From: Carnobacterium_A sp036639135 | GTDB taxonomy: Bacteria > Bacillota > Bacilli > Lactobacillales > Carnobacteriaceae | DNA: 23,071 bases | Assembly: GCA_036639135.1 (NCBI GenBank) | Contig: JAVWJE010000022.1 | Coordinates: forward strand, 1-23,071 | Direction: 5' to 3' | Part shown: positions 15,502 to 23,071 of the stretch, one piece after another | Numbering within the stretch: position 1 is the first letter of the stretch | Layout of the letters: each line of letters opens with the position of its first letter | Notes under the pieces: generated by a model | Told to the model about the DNA's origin: nothing | Databases searched by the model: none | What the model saw: only the letters and a program-made list of their open reading frames with translations | Program-made: the position numbers and the translations under genes

Positions 15502-16193
15502 TTATCCTTTAATCGAACCAAGCATACCGGCAACGAAACTTCTTTGCATAAATAGAAATAAAATAAGTGTGGGAATAGTGGCAATAATGATGGCAACCAT
15601 TTGCACTCCATAGTTTGCTACATACGATGAAGAAGACAATCCAGATATCAGCAATGTCATTGTATATTTGTCTTCTGTCTGCAAAATAATCAAAGGAAGC
15701 AAATAACTATTCCATGAAGTCATAAAAGCATAGATTGTTGCAGCAGCATAAGTAGATTTCATCATCGGAAACACGATCTTAAAAAATATCATATAACTGC
15801 CAGCGCCCTCTACTCTGCAAGAATCTATGATTTCATCAGGAAAAGACTTGAAACTTTGCCTAAAGAAGAAAATCAAAAAAAGGTTGGAAACAGATGGCAA
15901 AATAACGGCTGCATGTTGATTGACCAATTGAAGTCCTGCCATCATTCTAAATAACGGGATAACCAAAGCCGCAAAAGGAATCATCATAAACAGTAAAAAT
16001 AGTGCATAAATAACTTCGCTTTTTTTTGTTTTAAACTTTTCAAAACCAAACGCTGCTAGCGAAGTCACCAGTAAACTCAACAAAACCGTCACAATAGAAA
16101 CCTTAAGAGAGTCCACATAATGAGAGAAACACTATAGCTATTGAACAAGTCCATCATATTTTGTATAAGATGTGTTCCAAAAGTGATTTTCCC
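15502..16193 (-). pseudogene. Sugar ABC transporter permease (MalG-type), truncated and frameshifted
   Basis: The C-terminal three quarters of a carbohydrate ABC permease. The open frame from 15502 to 16116 (204 residues) has the cytoplasmic EAA-type loop (FPDEIIDSCRVEGAGSYMIFFKIVFP) and the usual terminal helix ending in MQRSFVAGMLGSIKG. Upstream, the protein continues in another frame (GKITFGTHLIQNMMDLFNSY then SVS), which joins HYVDSLKVSIV if two bases of a TCTCTC run near 16124-16129 are ignored; this looks like a CT slippage frameshift. Homology stops near 16193, where sequence of a second permease begins on the other strand. About 45 N-terminal residues and the ribosome binding site are missing, so the gene is probably dead. 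No substrate-binding protein or partner permease is adjacent. Confidence 0.8.
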
Positions 16194-16194
16194 T

Positions 16195-16704
16195 TCAGCC
16201 TTATTGATTGGTGTCAGCGTTGTTTTGATGGCACCTATTGTCTGGATAGTTTCAATCTCTTTAAAACCCATGACGGAAATCGTTAAAATCCCTCCTACTT
16301 TGTTACCTACTAATGTACAATGGCAAAACTATGCTGAAACGATCCGTACGTTTCCTTTTATCCGGTATACTTTAAACACGCTATTTATTACTTTTTTCGT
16401 GGTTATCGGAAATATTCTTTCTAATTCTTTTATTGCTTATGGATTTGCAAAAATTTCTTTTCCTGGACACAATATGTTGTTTTCGCTCGTATTAACAACT
16501 ATGATGATTCTGGGATTCGTTACCATGATTCCTCAATATGTTTTATTTTCAAAAATAGGCTGGGTAGGAACCTACCTGCCATTGATCGTACCCTCATTTT
16601 TTGGTAATGCATTCAGTATCTTTATTATGCGTCAGTTCTATATGTCTATCAGCAACAAATTAGTAGAAGCAGCCAAAATAGATGGAGCCAGTCACATTTT
16701 TTTC
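16195..16704 (+). pseudogene. Second sugar ABC permease (MalG-type), both ends lost
   Basis: About 170 residues of another carbohydrate ABC permease, from its first helix (ALLIGVSVVLMAPIVWIVSI, then SLKPMTEI) through YTLNTLFITFFVVIGNILSN to the start of the EAA loop (KLVEAAKIDGASH). The conserved Gly after EAA is in the last part; the remaining third (last two helices) is missing. An in-frame ATG at 16141 belongs to sequence of the opposite-strand permease and has no good ribosome binding site. The permease homology runs into DUF624 sequence around 16696-16704, within a T-run. It is not the same gene as the 15502-16193 fragment: where both are visible their sequences differ clearly. Confidence 0.8.
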
Positions 16705-17284
16705 AGAAGCCGTGATCAACGGAACAGAATGGACAGCCCGATTAGCTGTAGTAAACCTTGTTTTTTTACTATTTTCTATTCCGATTTTCACTATTTTCCC
16801 CTCTGTGGCTGCTTTGTTCGAAGTCACGCGGCGTTGGGAAAAAGGGGATAAAGAGCTACCAATTTTTCAAACGTTTCTTTATTATTTCCGTAAGAACTTT
16901 TGGAAAAGCTACCAAATCGGATTGCCGTTGACTGCAGTTGGGCTGTTATTATTTTTCGATATTCAAGCTCTCTCTGGTCAAACAGCCGGAAGCCTTCTGA
17001 TTTTACGCTACGCTTTATACTCATTAGTTGTTTTATTTGTCTTGTTAATTCTATATAGCTTTCCTATTTTTGTACACTATAACTTATCGATTTCCCGGAT
17101 TTATTTTCTGGCTTTGACTATTGGAGTTACTAGGCCGTTAATAACATTATCACTGCTGCTTTCAACAACCGCTATCGTAGGTATGCTCTTATTCTGGCCT
17201 GCCTTATTCTTTTTCTTTCCCTTTAGTTTAATTGCTTTGCTAGCCACTAAGACAGCTACTCATTCTTTACAGAAATTTCATTAA
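16682..17284 (+). CDS. DUF624 (YesL-like) membrane protein, N-terminus replaced
   Basis: A 200-residue DUF624 protein, a family common in Firmicutes sugar ABC transporter operons. Features are WTARLAVVNLVFLLFSIPIF (residues about 17-36), FPSVAALFEVTRRWEKGDK, FWKSYQIGLPL and further hydrophobic helices ending FSLIALLATKTATHSLQKF. The first five codons (MEPVT) are permease DNA read in another frame, and no ribosome binding site precedes the ATG, so the native start was probably lost when this gene was joined to the permease fragment. The remainder is open and close to full length, so expression through the fusion cannot be excluded. Confidence 0.75.
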   Translation: MEPVTFFSEAVINGTEWTARLAVVNLVFLLFSIPIFTIFPSVAALFEVTRRWEKGDKELPIFQTFLYYFRKNFWKSYQIGLPLTAVGLLLFFDIQALSGQTAGSLLILRYALYSLVVLFVLLILYSFPIFVHYNLSISRIYFLALTIGVTRPLITLSLLLSTTAIVGMLLFWPALFFFFPFSLIALLATKTATHSLQKFH

Positions 17285-17327
17285 GAAGACTCCAATCCAA
17301 TTATTCCAAAGTAAACAGCCGATAATC

Positions 17328-17397
17328 AAAAAAGAACAAGCATCTTTATGAGTTCTGTACTCTTCGTACAAATCTTTAAAGATAGTTGTTCATTTTT
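17328..17397. terminator. Long compound hairpin between DUF624 and LURP-one genes
   Basis: GAACAA (17334-17339) pairs with TTGTTC (17386-17391), ATCTTTA (17342-17348) with TAAAGAT (17377-17383), and an inner TGTAC/GTACA hairpin has a TCTTC loop. Six A precede and ATTTTTC follows. It can terminate the plus-strand DUF624 gene and the minus-strand LURP-one gene. Confidence 0.7.
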
Positions 17398-17418
17398 CTG
17401 TCTTTTATGGGGTTAAGT

Positions 17419-17898
17419 TTAATCTTCTTCTTCGCAGTCTTCTTGTAAGCTCTTAACAGCTGCAACAATTGCTAATGATGTTAGTGCGTCTTTTTCATCA
17501 TTTACATCCAATACAAAAGCATCTCCAATAGAAATACATTTTTTCTTAAATGAAGCAATAGTGCTTAACCCTTTTCTTATATGGAAGTCTTCTTTCTCTA
17601 CATTTCCAGTGATTTTCCAATTCAGTTTTTCAATCGTATAATCTGATCCAATCAAGTTTTTATCTTTCTTAACAACAGCAACTTTTTCGCCGTTTTGATA
17701 AATCGTATATTTAGGTGTGAAACCGACTTTGTTTTCTTCAATTGAAGCTGCTTCTTCGTGATTTACATCTTGAATAATGATTTTATTTCCTAGTGAAACC
17801 AGCTTGCTTTTAACTTTATATAGTTGATGGTCTTTTTCATCTCGAACATTTAAAGTATCTTGAAATGAAAAATGTTTTTCTTTGATTATTAACTTCAT
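17419..17898 (-). CDS. LURP-one-related (YxjI-like) protein
   Basis: A 159-residue protein of the LURP-one/YxjI family, a beta-barrel fold like the Tubby C-terminal domain. The repeated strand pattern is clear: MKLIIKEKHFSFQDTLNVRD, YKVKSKLVSLGNKIIIQD, KYTIYQNGEKVAVVKKD, YTIEKLNWKITGNV and FVLDVNDEKDALTSLAIVAA. The C-terminus is acidic (QEDCEEED). Members occur widely in Firmicutes with unclear function, perhaps membrane-associated stress roles. AGGTG lies a few bases before the ATG. It has its own promoter (17942-17971) and the hairpin at 17328-17397, so it is a single-gene unit. Confidence 0.87.
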   Translation of the reverse strand: MKLIIKEKHFSFQDTLNVRDEKDHQLYKVKSKLVSLGNKIIIQDVNHEEAASIEENKVGFTPKYTIYQNGEKVAVVKKDKNLIGSDYTIEKLNWKITGNVEKEDFHIRKGLSTIASFKKKCISIGDAFVLDVNDEKDALTSLAIVAAVKSLQEDCEEED

Positions 17899-17941
17899 CC
17901 TTGCACCTGCTTTTCTTTTCTTTAGTTTTGTCTTTGATTAT

Positions 17942-17971
17942 ATTATAAGAGAACCAAAGGAAAATCACCAA
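17942..17971 (-). promoter_or_regulatory. Predicted promoter of the LURP-one gene
   Basis: A perfect TATAAT (17942-17947 on the minus strand) with TTGGTG (17966-17971) 18 bases upstream. The start codon lies about 45 bases downstream. Confidence 0.5.
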
Positions 17972-18488
17972 CTTTAGAGCTTTCTTCTCTTCTCTCTTTA
18001 TATAGTTAAATGGATTCTGTCCACTATTAAACTATATATTAAAAAATAAGCACCAAAACAGCTGAAAGGAAAACCAGCGGAGAATCGTCTTCTTTACTGC
18101 AATCAAAAATGTTTTAACAACCGTATAAATCAAATTTTAAAGCTCTTATGGTACTCAAAAGAATTTGTGTCCCTATTTATGCTAAAGAACACCATACTGT
18201 CTAAATGTTGGTCTTTAATCGTGTTCACCACAAATAAAAATATAAAAAGTGTGAACTATGACCTATCAGAGCATAATCGGTTTTTTTGAGTAATCTTTTC
18301 AACTATATGGAGTATCTTGTAATGAATACTTCTCTTTGTGTTTTCCTTTTTTTCATAATTTCTCTATTATTTTTTGTTTGTTTTGTGCTACTATGAATAA
18401 GGCGAAATTAATAGATATTCTAGCATTCATTTTATTGTCTGTTTAGTTAAGTTATTCGCAAATTTATCTATATGAAAAGGTGAAAATT
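17972..18488. other. Long intergenic region without a supported gene
   Basis: About 500 A/T-rich bases between divergent LURP-one and EamA genes. No ORF with a ribosome binding site is visible. It holds a hairpin, TATATAGTT (17999-18007) with AACTATATA (18030-18038) and an inner TGGA/TCCA pairing, and a second inverted repeat around 18218-18256 (GTTCACCAC against GTGTGAAC, one bulge). Long T-runs precede the EamA gene; a promoter for it should lie near 18360-18400 but no pair of boxes is convincing. It could be decayed sequence or an unrecognised small RNA. Confidence 0.5.
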
Positions 18489-19382
18489 ATGTGGTTTATA
18501 TTTACATTGGTCTCTATTTTTTCTTGGGGAGCAGCAGATTTATTTTATAAAAAAGGCACTGATCCAAAAGATCCTTATAGTCATTTAAGAATAGTGATTA
18601 TGGTTGGTTCTGTTATGGGAATTCATGCTATTTACACACTTTTATTTACAGGTATTTCATACGATCCGATGAATATTATTCGTTATTTACCTGTTTCTAG
18701 CATGTACATTCTTTCTATGACCATTGGTTACATAGGCTTACGTTATATTGAGCTTTCCGTTTCTTCACCTGTGATGAATTCATCTGGAGCTATTGCTTCT
18801 TTATTAACCTTTGTATTTTTAAGCCAGGTTATGTCTGGAATGCAATTTTTTGCAGTTGCTATTATCTCGGTTGGCATATTGCTATTATCTATCTTTGAAA
18901 AAAGAGCTGCAGATTTAGATAGAATAAAACACAAAGAAAAAGTAGATCGGAAATACCAAATTGGAGCCCTTGCAATTATTTTGCCCATCTTATACGCGGT
19001 AATCGATGGTGTGGGAACTTTTGCTGATGCTTTTATTTTAGACAAGGTTATGAGTGAAAACCAAGCCAATACGTCTTACGAATTAACTTTCCTAATCTGT
19101 GCTATTCTAGCAGCTTTTTATCTGATCGTTGTAAAAAAACAATCTTTCAATCTTTTTGAAGAAAGAACAAAAGGTTACGCAGCGTTGTTTGAAACCTTTG
19201 GTCAATTTTTCTATGTGTACGCTATTGCTGGGAATGCTATTATCGTTACACCTTTAATCTCTTGCTATAGTATTGTTTCTGTTATTCTTTCTCGTATCTT
19301 CTTAAAAGAAAAATTAACAAGAGGACAATACATGGTAATTGCTGGTATTATGGTCGGAATATTTATATTAGGATTTGAATAG
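18489..19382 (+). CDS. EamA/DMT-family transporter
   Basis: A membrane protein of about 297 residues with ten hydrophobic helices in two similar halves, as in the drug/metabolite transporter (EamA) family. The start FTLVSIFSWGAADLFYKKG is typical of the N-terminal repeat; the second half begins near QIGALAIILPILYAVIDG and ends with RIFLKEKLTRGQYMVIAGIM, the conserved tail motif. The substrate is unknown. I prefer ATG at 18489, which has AAAGGTGA five to seven bases upstream; the longer GTG reading at 18480 would overlap that ribosome binding site. It stands alone and shares a bidirectional terminator with yhgE. Confidence 0.85.
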   Translation: MWFIFTLVSIFSWGAADLFYKKGTDPKDPYSHLRIVIMVGSVMGIHAIYTLLFTGISYDPMNIIRYLPVSSMYILSMTIGYIGLRYIELSVSSPVMNSSGAIASLLTFVFLSQVMSGMQFFAVAIISVGILLLSIFEKRAADLDRIKHKEKVDRKYQIGALAIILPILYAVIDGVGTFADAFILDKVMSENQANTSYELTFLICAILAAFYLIVVKKQSFNLFEERTKGYAALFETFGQFFYVYAIAGNAIIVTPLISCYSIVSVILSRIFLKEKLTRGQYMVIAGIMVGIFILGFE

Positions 19383-19386
19383 ACAT

Positions 19387-19432
19387 AGAAAAAACGAGCT
19401 GATTCTCTAAAAGAGAACGAGCTCGCTTTTTT
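19387..19432. terminator. Bidirectional terminator between EamA and yhgE genes
   Basis: CGAGCT (19395-19400) pairs with AGCTCG (19420-19425) and TTCTCT (19403-19408) with AGAGAA (19412-19417), separated by a two-by-two internal loop and closed by AAA. Six A precede and eight T follow, so it works for both converging genes. Confidence 0.92.
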
Positions 19433-22336
19433 TTAAGCTGTTACTGTTTCTTCAGTATCTACTGCATCATGATGTTTCTTTTGCGAAATCGTCATAAATA
19501 ATAACAATAATCCGCTAAATACCATGAATACGATCAGTAAAACTGTAATGCTTTGCATATATAGGTTTTGTCCCATTCCTCCTGAGATTGCCTCTCTAAG
19601 CCCATAGATAGAGTATGACATCGGCAAGAAAGGATGGATGGCATTGAAGAAGCCATTTGTCAACGGCATTGGGAATGTTCCGCCTGAACCGCCTAATTGA
19701 ACGATCAGCAACAGCATTGCAATAAAGCGCCCAACGTTATCTAACGCGATCGTAAAGAACGAAACGATCGACATAAAGGCTAGTGCTGCCACTACAGCCA
19801 TCAAGAAGAATTGTCCGATATTTTGAACATGTAATCCTAACAACAATAGAATTCCGCCTTCGATCAATGCCATCAATACAGCTGCCAATAAAGCTACTGA
19901 CAACTTGCTCACCCACCAAGCAAAACCAGATTGACCAGCTGCTGATTTTTTGCGAACAGGATAGATCGTATTGAAGACTACAGCTCCAATGTATAAAGCC
20001 ATTGACATAATATATGGTGCTAAAGCAGCACCGTAATTGGGTACATGACTGTATTCTTCATGTTTTAATTTAGTTGGGTTTGAAAACATTGTAAAGTTCT
20101 CATCTGTTGGATCAATATCATTAACCTCTTCAGCACCTTCTTGTAAACTAGAGGCTAATGTGTAGGTTCCATCTTTTAATGTATCTAATCCTTCACCTAA
20201 CGTTTTTGAACCGTCTGCTAATTGATTAGAACCATCGCCGATTTGATCAGCTCCGTCTGCTAGTTGGCCTGCTCCATTCATTAATGTTCCAGAATTTTGA
20301 GTCAATTGATTGGTTCCTTGTACTAATTGAGAAGAACCATTGTTTAACTGATTGACTCCATCAATTAATGTTGGAAGTTTTCCAGCTACTTGACTGATTC
20401 CGCCGCTTAATTGAGCAGCACCTGAATTCAATGCGCTAGAATTGTTCTTCAATTGATCTGCTCCGCCTTGCAAACTGCTAACACCATTTGTATAAGTGTT
20501 GATTCCTGAGACTAACCCATTGTCACCTTGTAATCCGCTTTGAATCGCTGCAAGACCTTGATTCAATTCAGTCATTCCTTGAATCAATCCTTTATCGGAA
20601 CCTCCGCCAGTTCTATCTAAAGCATCTTGTACTCCTAATATGCCTTGTTGTAAACTACCGATTGCTTCGACAGCTCCTGGTATGGCTTGATTTGATCCTG
20701 CTGCTAGTTTTGCAACTTCTGATTTTAAACCAGCTAGTTGTTTAGCTAAAGGTTCCAGTTGAGCTCCTAATTCTGTCGCTGCTGTTCCTGCATCAGTTAC
20801 TTGAGTACCAACTGCTTTGATATTTCCTCCGATTACTGCTGCTTGATTTCCTGCAGCTACTACATTTTTACCAGCCGATTCTGTGTTTGCGGCAATCTCT
20901 TTAAGCAATGTGGTCGTAGAGCCACCTTGATTTCCTAGTTCGTTTTTCAAAGCTCCCATTATAGCAGCTTCTTGGTCTGGATTTAAATTCAAAGAATTTA
21001 CTTTATTTTGAACTACTTCAATCGTACTAGCTGCATCTGTTGTTGCTTTTTCACCTAGTTTTATTGTATCGGTCCCAATACCATTCAAATTGGTACCTGC
21101 TGTCTCAAGATTTCCGCTCATCATTTCGAGATTTTTACCAGCATTTTCAAGATTTCCGCTCATCCCGCCTAAGTTTTTCCCGATACCAGTTAAGTTTGCA
21201 GTTAGCGAATCAGCATCAACACCTCCGTTCTCACCACTTAATGTATCATTTAATTGTTGAACACCAGCATTAATTTGAGGTAAACCTTCAACCACTGCTT
21301 TTAAATCTGATTGTTTTTCATCAGACATACTGTTCTCAAGTTGGCCTGACATTTCTTTCAACCCAGACAGCAATTGGTCACTGCCAGATTTGACTTGGTT
21401 TACTCCGCCGTTTAGAGTAGCAACGCCGTTTTGAAGTTTGCCATTATTGGCCGTTAATTGGCCAGCTCCTGAGTCTAATTGACTGACTCCTGCAGTATAC
21501 GCCGTCACTCCGCTTGCCAAGTCAGCTGCCCCATTGTTTAATTGAGAAACTCCCTCTTTTAAAGGTCCAACATTAGAAGCCAGTTGTCCGATTCCTTCAT
21601 TTAACTGAACAGCTCCTGAATCTACTTGAGCTACACCGTCAGTATATTGTTTCAATCCGATGTTGAGCGTATCTGCTCCTTCACTAAAGGTCAATGTACT
21701 GTCAGCTAATTTCGTTAAATTCTTTGTTATTGTTTCATTTCCATCAGTTAATTTTTTTGCACCTTCGTCTAATTCATCTGCTCCATCTGCCGCTTTTGTA
21801 AAGCCTTCTCCAACTTCGCCGATTTGATCAAAAAGGGCTTCTGTATAAGCTTTCGTTACATTTTGAGAAACTTCTGTTTTGACTTCTTTAACAGCTGATT
21901 TACTAATTACCTCACCAATGAAATTTAATGATCCATTTGTTTTATATGTTAATTCCATTTTTTTAGGATGCTCATCCATTAATGTTGAAGCATCTTTTGA
22001 AAAATCTTTTGGTATTGTCATCACCATATAATACTGCCGGTCTTTTAATCCTTCTTCAGCATCTCTCGGGGATACAAAATGCCAATCTAATGAATCATTG
22101 GTTTTTAAATTTTCCACCAATTCAGATCCGACAGCTAATTTTTCTCCTTCGTAATCAACTGCTTGATCTTCATTAACAACTGCAACTGACAGTTTGTCTG
22201 TGTTGCCATAAGGGTCCCAGTTAGATTTTAAAAAGAAACCAGCATATAGAATAGGGATAAAGAGAATAACAATCGATGAAATCAACAGCATTTTGTTTCT
22301 GCCTATATTTTTCCATTCTTCTTTTAACATTTTCAT
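19433..22336 (-). CDS. yhgE: YhgE/Pip family membrane protein
   Basis: A 967-residue protein of the YhgE/Pip family, whose Lactococcus and Enterococcus members are phage-infection or phage-adsorption proteins. Residues about 13-35 form the first membrane helix (MLLISSIVILFIPILYAGFF), followed by an extracellular domain (SVAVVNEDQAVDYEGEKLAVG is characteristic). Residues about 185-760 are a long array of seven-residue units of the form L-x-x-G (QLNEGIGQLASNV, QLNNGAADLASGV and many more), predicted to build a coiled rod outside the membrane. A C-terminal ABC-2-like domain with about five or six helices (about 765-950) and an acidic tail ends the protein. It follows rrf2 by 32 bases and is probably cotranscribed with it. 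The ribosome binding site is weak (AAAGG about 15 bases from the ATG). Confidence 0.92.
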   Translation of the reverse strand: MKMLKEEWKNIGRNKMLLISSIVILFIPILYAGFFLKSNWDPYGNTDKLSVAVVNEDQAVDYEGEKLAVGSELVENLKTNDSLDWHFVSPRDAEEGLKDRQYYMVMTIPKDFSKDASTLMDEHPKKMELTYKTNGSLNFIGEVISKSAVKEVKTEVSQNVTKAYTEALFDQIGEVGEGFTKAADGADELDEGAKKLTDGNETITKNLTKLADSTLTFSEGADTLNIGLKQYTDGVAQVDSGAVQLNEGIGQLASNVGPLKEGVSQLNNGAADLASGVTAYTAGVSQLDSGAGQLTANNGKLQNGVATLNGGVNQVKSGSDQLLSGLKEMSGQLENSMSDEKQSDLKAVVEGLPQINAGVQQLNDTLSGENGGVDADSLTANLTGIGKNLGGMSGNLENAGKNLEMMSGNLETAGTNLNGIGTDTIKLGEKATTDAASTIEVVQNKVNSLNLNPDQEAAIMGALKNELGNQGGSTTTLLKEIAANTESAGKNVVAAGNQAAVIGGNIKAVGTQVTDAGTAATELGAQLEPLAKQLAGLKSEVAKLAAGSNQAIPGAVEAIGSLQQGILGVQDALDRTGGGSDKGLIQGMTELNQGLAAIQSGLQGDNGLVSGINTYTNGVSSLQGGADQLKNNSSALNSGAAQLSGGISQVAGKLPTLIDGVNQLNNGSSQLVQGTNQLTQNSGTLMNGAGQLADGADQIGDGSNQLADGSKTLGEGLDTLKDGTYTLASSLQEGAEEVNDIDPTDENFTMFSNPTKLKHEEYSHVPNYGAALAPYIMSMALYIGAVVFNTIYPVRKKSAAGQSGFAWWVSKLSVALLAAVLMALIEGGILLLLGLHVQNIGQFFLMAVVAALAFMSIVSFFTIALDNVGRFIAMLLLIVQLGGSGGTFPMPLTNGFFNAIHPFLPMSYSIYGLREAISGGMGQNLYMQSITVLLIVFMVFSGLLLLFMTISQKKHHDAVDTEETVTA

Positions 22337-22368
22337 TGGTACTTTTTCACGCCTTTCTTAACGCTGAA

Positions 22369-22848
22369 CTATTCCTTTGCTTCATTCCAATTAAGAACTG
22401 GAATATCTCGATGATCTAATGACTTACGAATCAATTGTGCTACTGTTTGTTGGCGAAGATAATCTTTGTATTGGTTATCTGCTTGTCTAAAGACTTCCGT
22501 TAAAATAATCTCTCCATGATTAGCCGTTGGTCCTAAATCTGAAAAGACTTGGTTAATCATTCCTGTATTAGGATACGTAACAATTGGCCCTTCTAAAGCT
22601 TCAACTACTTCTAATAAATGAATGCTTTCCGGATCTCTAGCTAAAGAAAAACCACCATTGCTACCTGAAACGGATGTAACCAAGCCATTTACAACTAGTT
22701 TTCTCATAATTTTTTTTATATAAGAAGGCGAAGCTCCCTTTAATCTTCGATTGATAATATGCGAAGTAATCGGAAATCTCTTATCTTGTGTTGCCAGTAA
22801 TGTCATAATACAAACAGCTTGTTCTAATCCTTTTGTTAAGTTCACCAT
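22369..22848 (-). CDS. Rrf2-family transcriptional regulator without Fe-S cysteines
   Basis: A 159-residue Rrf2 regulator. The N-terminal winged helix has LTKGLEQAVCIMTLLA, SHIINRRLKGASPSYIKKIM and the wing VTSVSGSNGGFSLARDPESI, and the middle carries LLEVVEALEGPI, all typical of the family. The three-cysteine iron-sulfur loop of IscR and NsrR is absent: the corresponding stretch (IVTYPNTGMINQVF) has no Cys, and only one Cys (about residue 13) exists. The signal is therefore unlikely to be an Fe-S cluster. I start at ATG 22848, preceded by AGAGGCGAG (GTG 22845 is also possible); a longer reading from 22887 overlaps the operator area and lacks a ribosome binding site. It lies directly upstream of yhgE and should control itself and yhgE. 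Confidence 0.9.
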   Translation of the reverse strand: MVNLTKGLEQAVCIMTLLATQDKRFPITSHIINRRLKGASPSYIKKIMRKLVVNGLVTSVSGSNGGFSLARDPESIHLLEVVEALEGPIVTYPNTGMINQVFSDLGPTANHGEIILTEVFRQADNQYKDYLRQQTVAQLIRKSLDHRDIPVLNWNEAKE

Positions 22849-22889
22849 CTCGCCTCTTTCCATTTTTACATCAACTACATGCAACATCC

Positions 22890-22917
22890 ATTATGGACTT
22901 GTTATGTCCATAAACAA
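22890..22917 (-). promoter_or_regulatory. rrf2-yhgE promoter with embedded operator palindrome
   Basis: On the minus strand TTGTTT (22912-22917) and CATAAT (22890-22895) are 16 bases apart. A perfect 8-base inverted repeat, TTATGGAC (22891-22898) and GTCCATAA (22906-22913) with a 7-base centre, covers the spacer and parts of both boxes. Its size and symmetry suit an Rrf2 dimer, implying autorepression. Confidence 0.7.
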
Positions 22918-23004
22918 ATTTACTCTATTTTTTAAAATAATGCAATATAAAGATCCTCATCTTAAGAAATACTTAGTATTTAGTTAGAAAATAATTTTTA
23001 AAAA

Positions 23005-23071
23005 ATCGAGTAGGAGGTAGATAATTAATTTATCTACCGACCTCTCACACCACCGTGCGTACGGTTCCGTA
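23005..23071 (-). mobile_element. 3' end of a group II intron (domains V-VI, partial)
   Basis: Read on the minus strand, the last bases contain the 3' half of a domain V (CCGTACGCACGGTGGTG, with a CG bulge between two paired segments), then GAGAGG, a domain VI hairpin GGTAGATAA/TTATCTACC (23016-23038, five-base loop) and the terminal CCTCCTACTCGAT. I recognise this ending from bacterial group II introns carrying an LtrA-like reverse transcriptase. The intron should extend rightwards beyond the window. On the minus strand the 3' exon begins with a T-run (positions 23004 downward), as seen for group IIC introns inserted behind transcription terminators. The exact class is not certain. Confidence 0.82.

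Noticed and set aside
16089..16271. 60-codon minus-strand ORF as a separate gene
   Set aside because: Its lower part is frameshifted permease sequence and its upper part is antisense to the plus-strand permease; it is not an independent gene.
19737..21273. Short ORFs inside yhgE on either strand
   Set aside because: They are other-frame readings of the L-x-x-G repeat and the membrane regions, without start signals.
22967..22981. Palindrome AAATACTTAGTATTT upstream of rrf2 as a second operator
   Set aside because: A/T-rich and about 50 bases upstream of the promoter, with no similarity to the main operator.
1..23071. Antiphage, toxin-antitoxin, CRISPR or prophage system
   Set aside because: No nuclease, toxin, array, integrase or phage structural gene is visible; YhgE/Pip relates to phage adsorption, not defence.

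Overview
The window is AT-rich DNA from a low-GC Gram-positive bacterium. The gene set points to Lactobacillales, with a Carnobacterium- or Enterococcus-like genus as best guess: an FLP-type Crp/Fnr regulator, a class II HMG-CoA reductase, a YhgE/Pip membrane protein, FloA/NfeD, and strong AGGAGG ribosome binding sites. The genus is inferred from gene content and not proven. A run of 10 N at 6064-6073 shows the source is a draft assembly. The right end stops inside a group II intron, a repeat type that commonly breaks contigs.

Region 1 (1-6170) is a purine/ureide-type catabolic locus. Four minus-strand genes form one operon: an NCS2-like permease, an ankyrin-TPR protein, a DUF2877 (AllH-like) protein and FdrA (AllF-like, cut by the left edge). 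A PucR regulator is transcribed divergently. A long inverted repeat in the shared promoter region is a candidate PucR operator. FdrA and DUF2877 relatives in E. coli are subunits of oxamate carbamoyltransferase, so carbamoyl phosphate production from a ureide is the likely theme.

Region 2 (6171-8567) is the membrane-organisation operon nfeD-floA-(third gene with one membrane helix), closed by a strong bidirectional terminator. Region 3 (8592-11361, minus) holds a ROK sugar kinase. Upstream of it is a three-gene cobalamin module: a PduO-type adenosyltransferase, a DUF4430 (transcobalamin-like) lipoprotein and an ECF S component. Region 4 (11455-12857, minus) is an FLP-like redox regulator followed by a YkkC/YkkD small multidrug resistance pair. 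Region 5 (13144-15394) has a stand-alone HMG-CoA reductase (mvaA), a DedA protein and a small coiled-coil ORF.

Region 6 (15502-17284) is a rearrangement scar. The C-terminal part of one sugar ABC permease (minus) abuts the middle of a second one (plus), which is fused out of frame to a DUF624/YesL-like gene. No insertion sequence is present. Region 7 (17419-22848) contains a LURP-one protein, about 500 bases with no gene, an EamA transporter, and an rrf2-yhgE operon whose promoter carries a near-ideal operator palindrome. The last 67 bases (23005-23071) are the 3' end (domains V and VI) of a group II intron on the minus strand, bordered by a T-run as expected for introns that insert behind terminators.

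I found no tRNA, rRNA, CRISPR array or transposase. Most of the window is ordinary chromosomal content. The least ordinary parts are the ankyrin-TPR gene in the catabolic operon, the cobalamin module with its transcobalamin-like lipoprotein, the permease scar, and the intron end.
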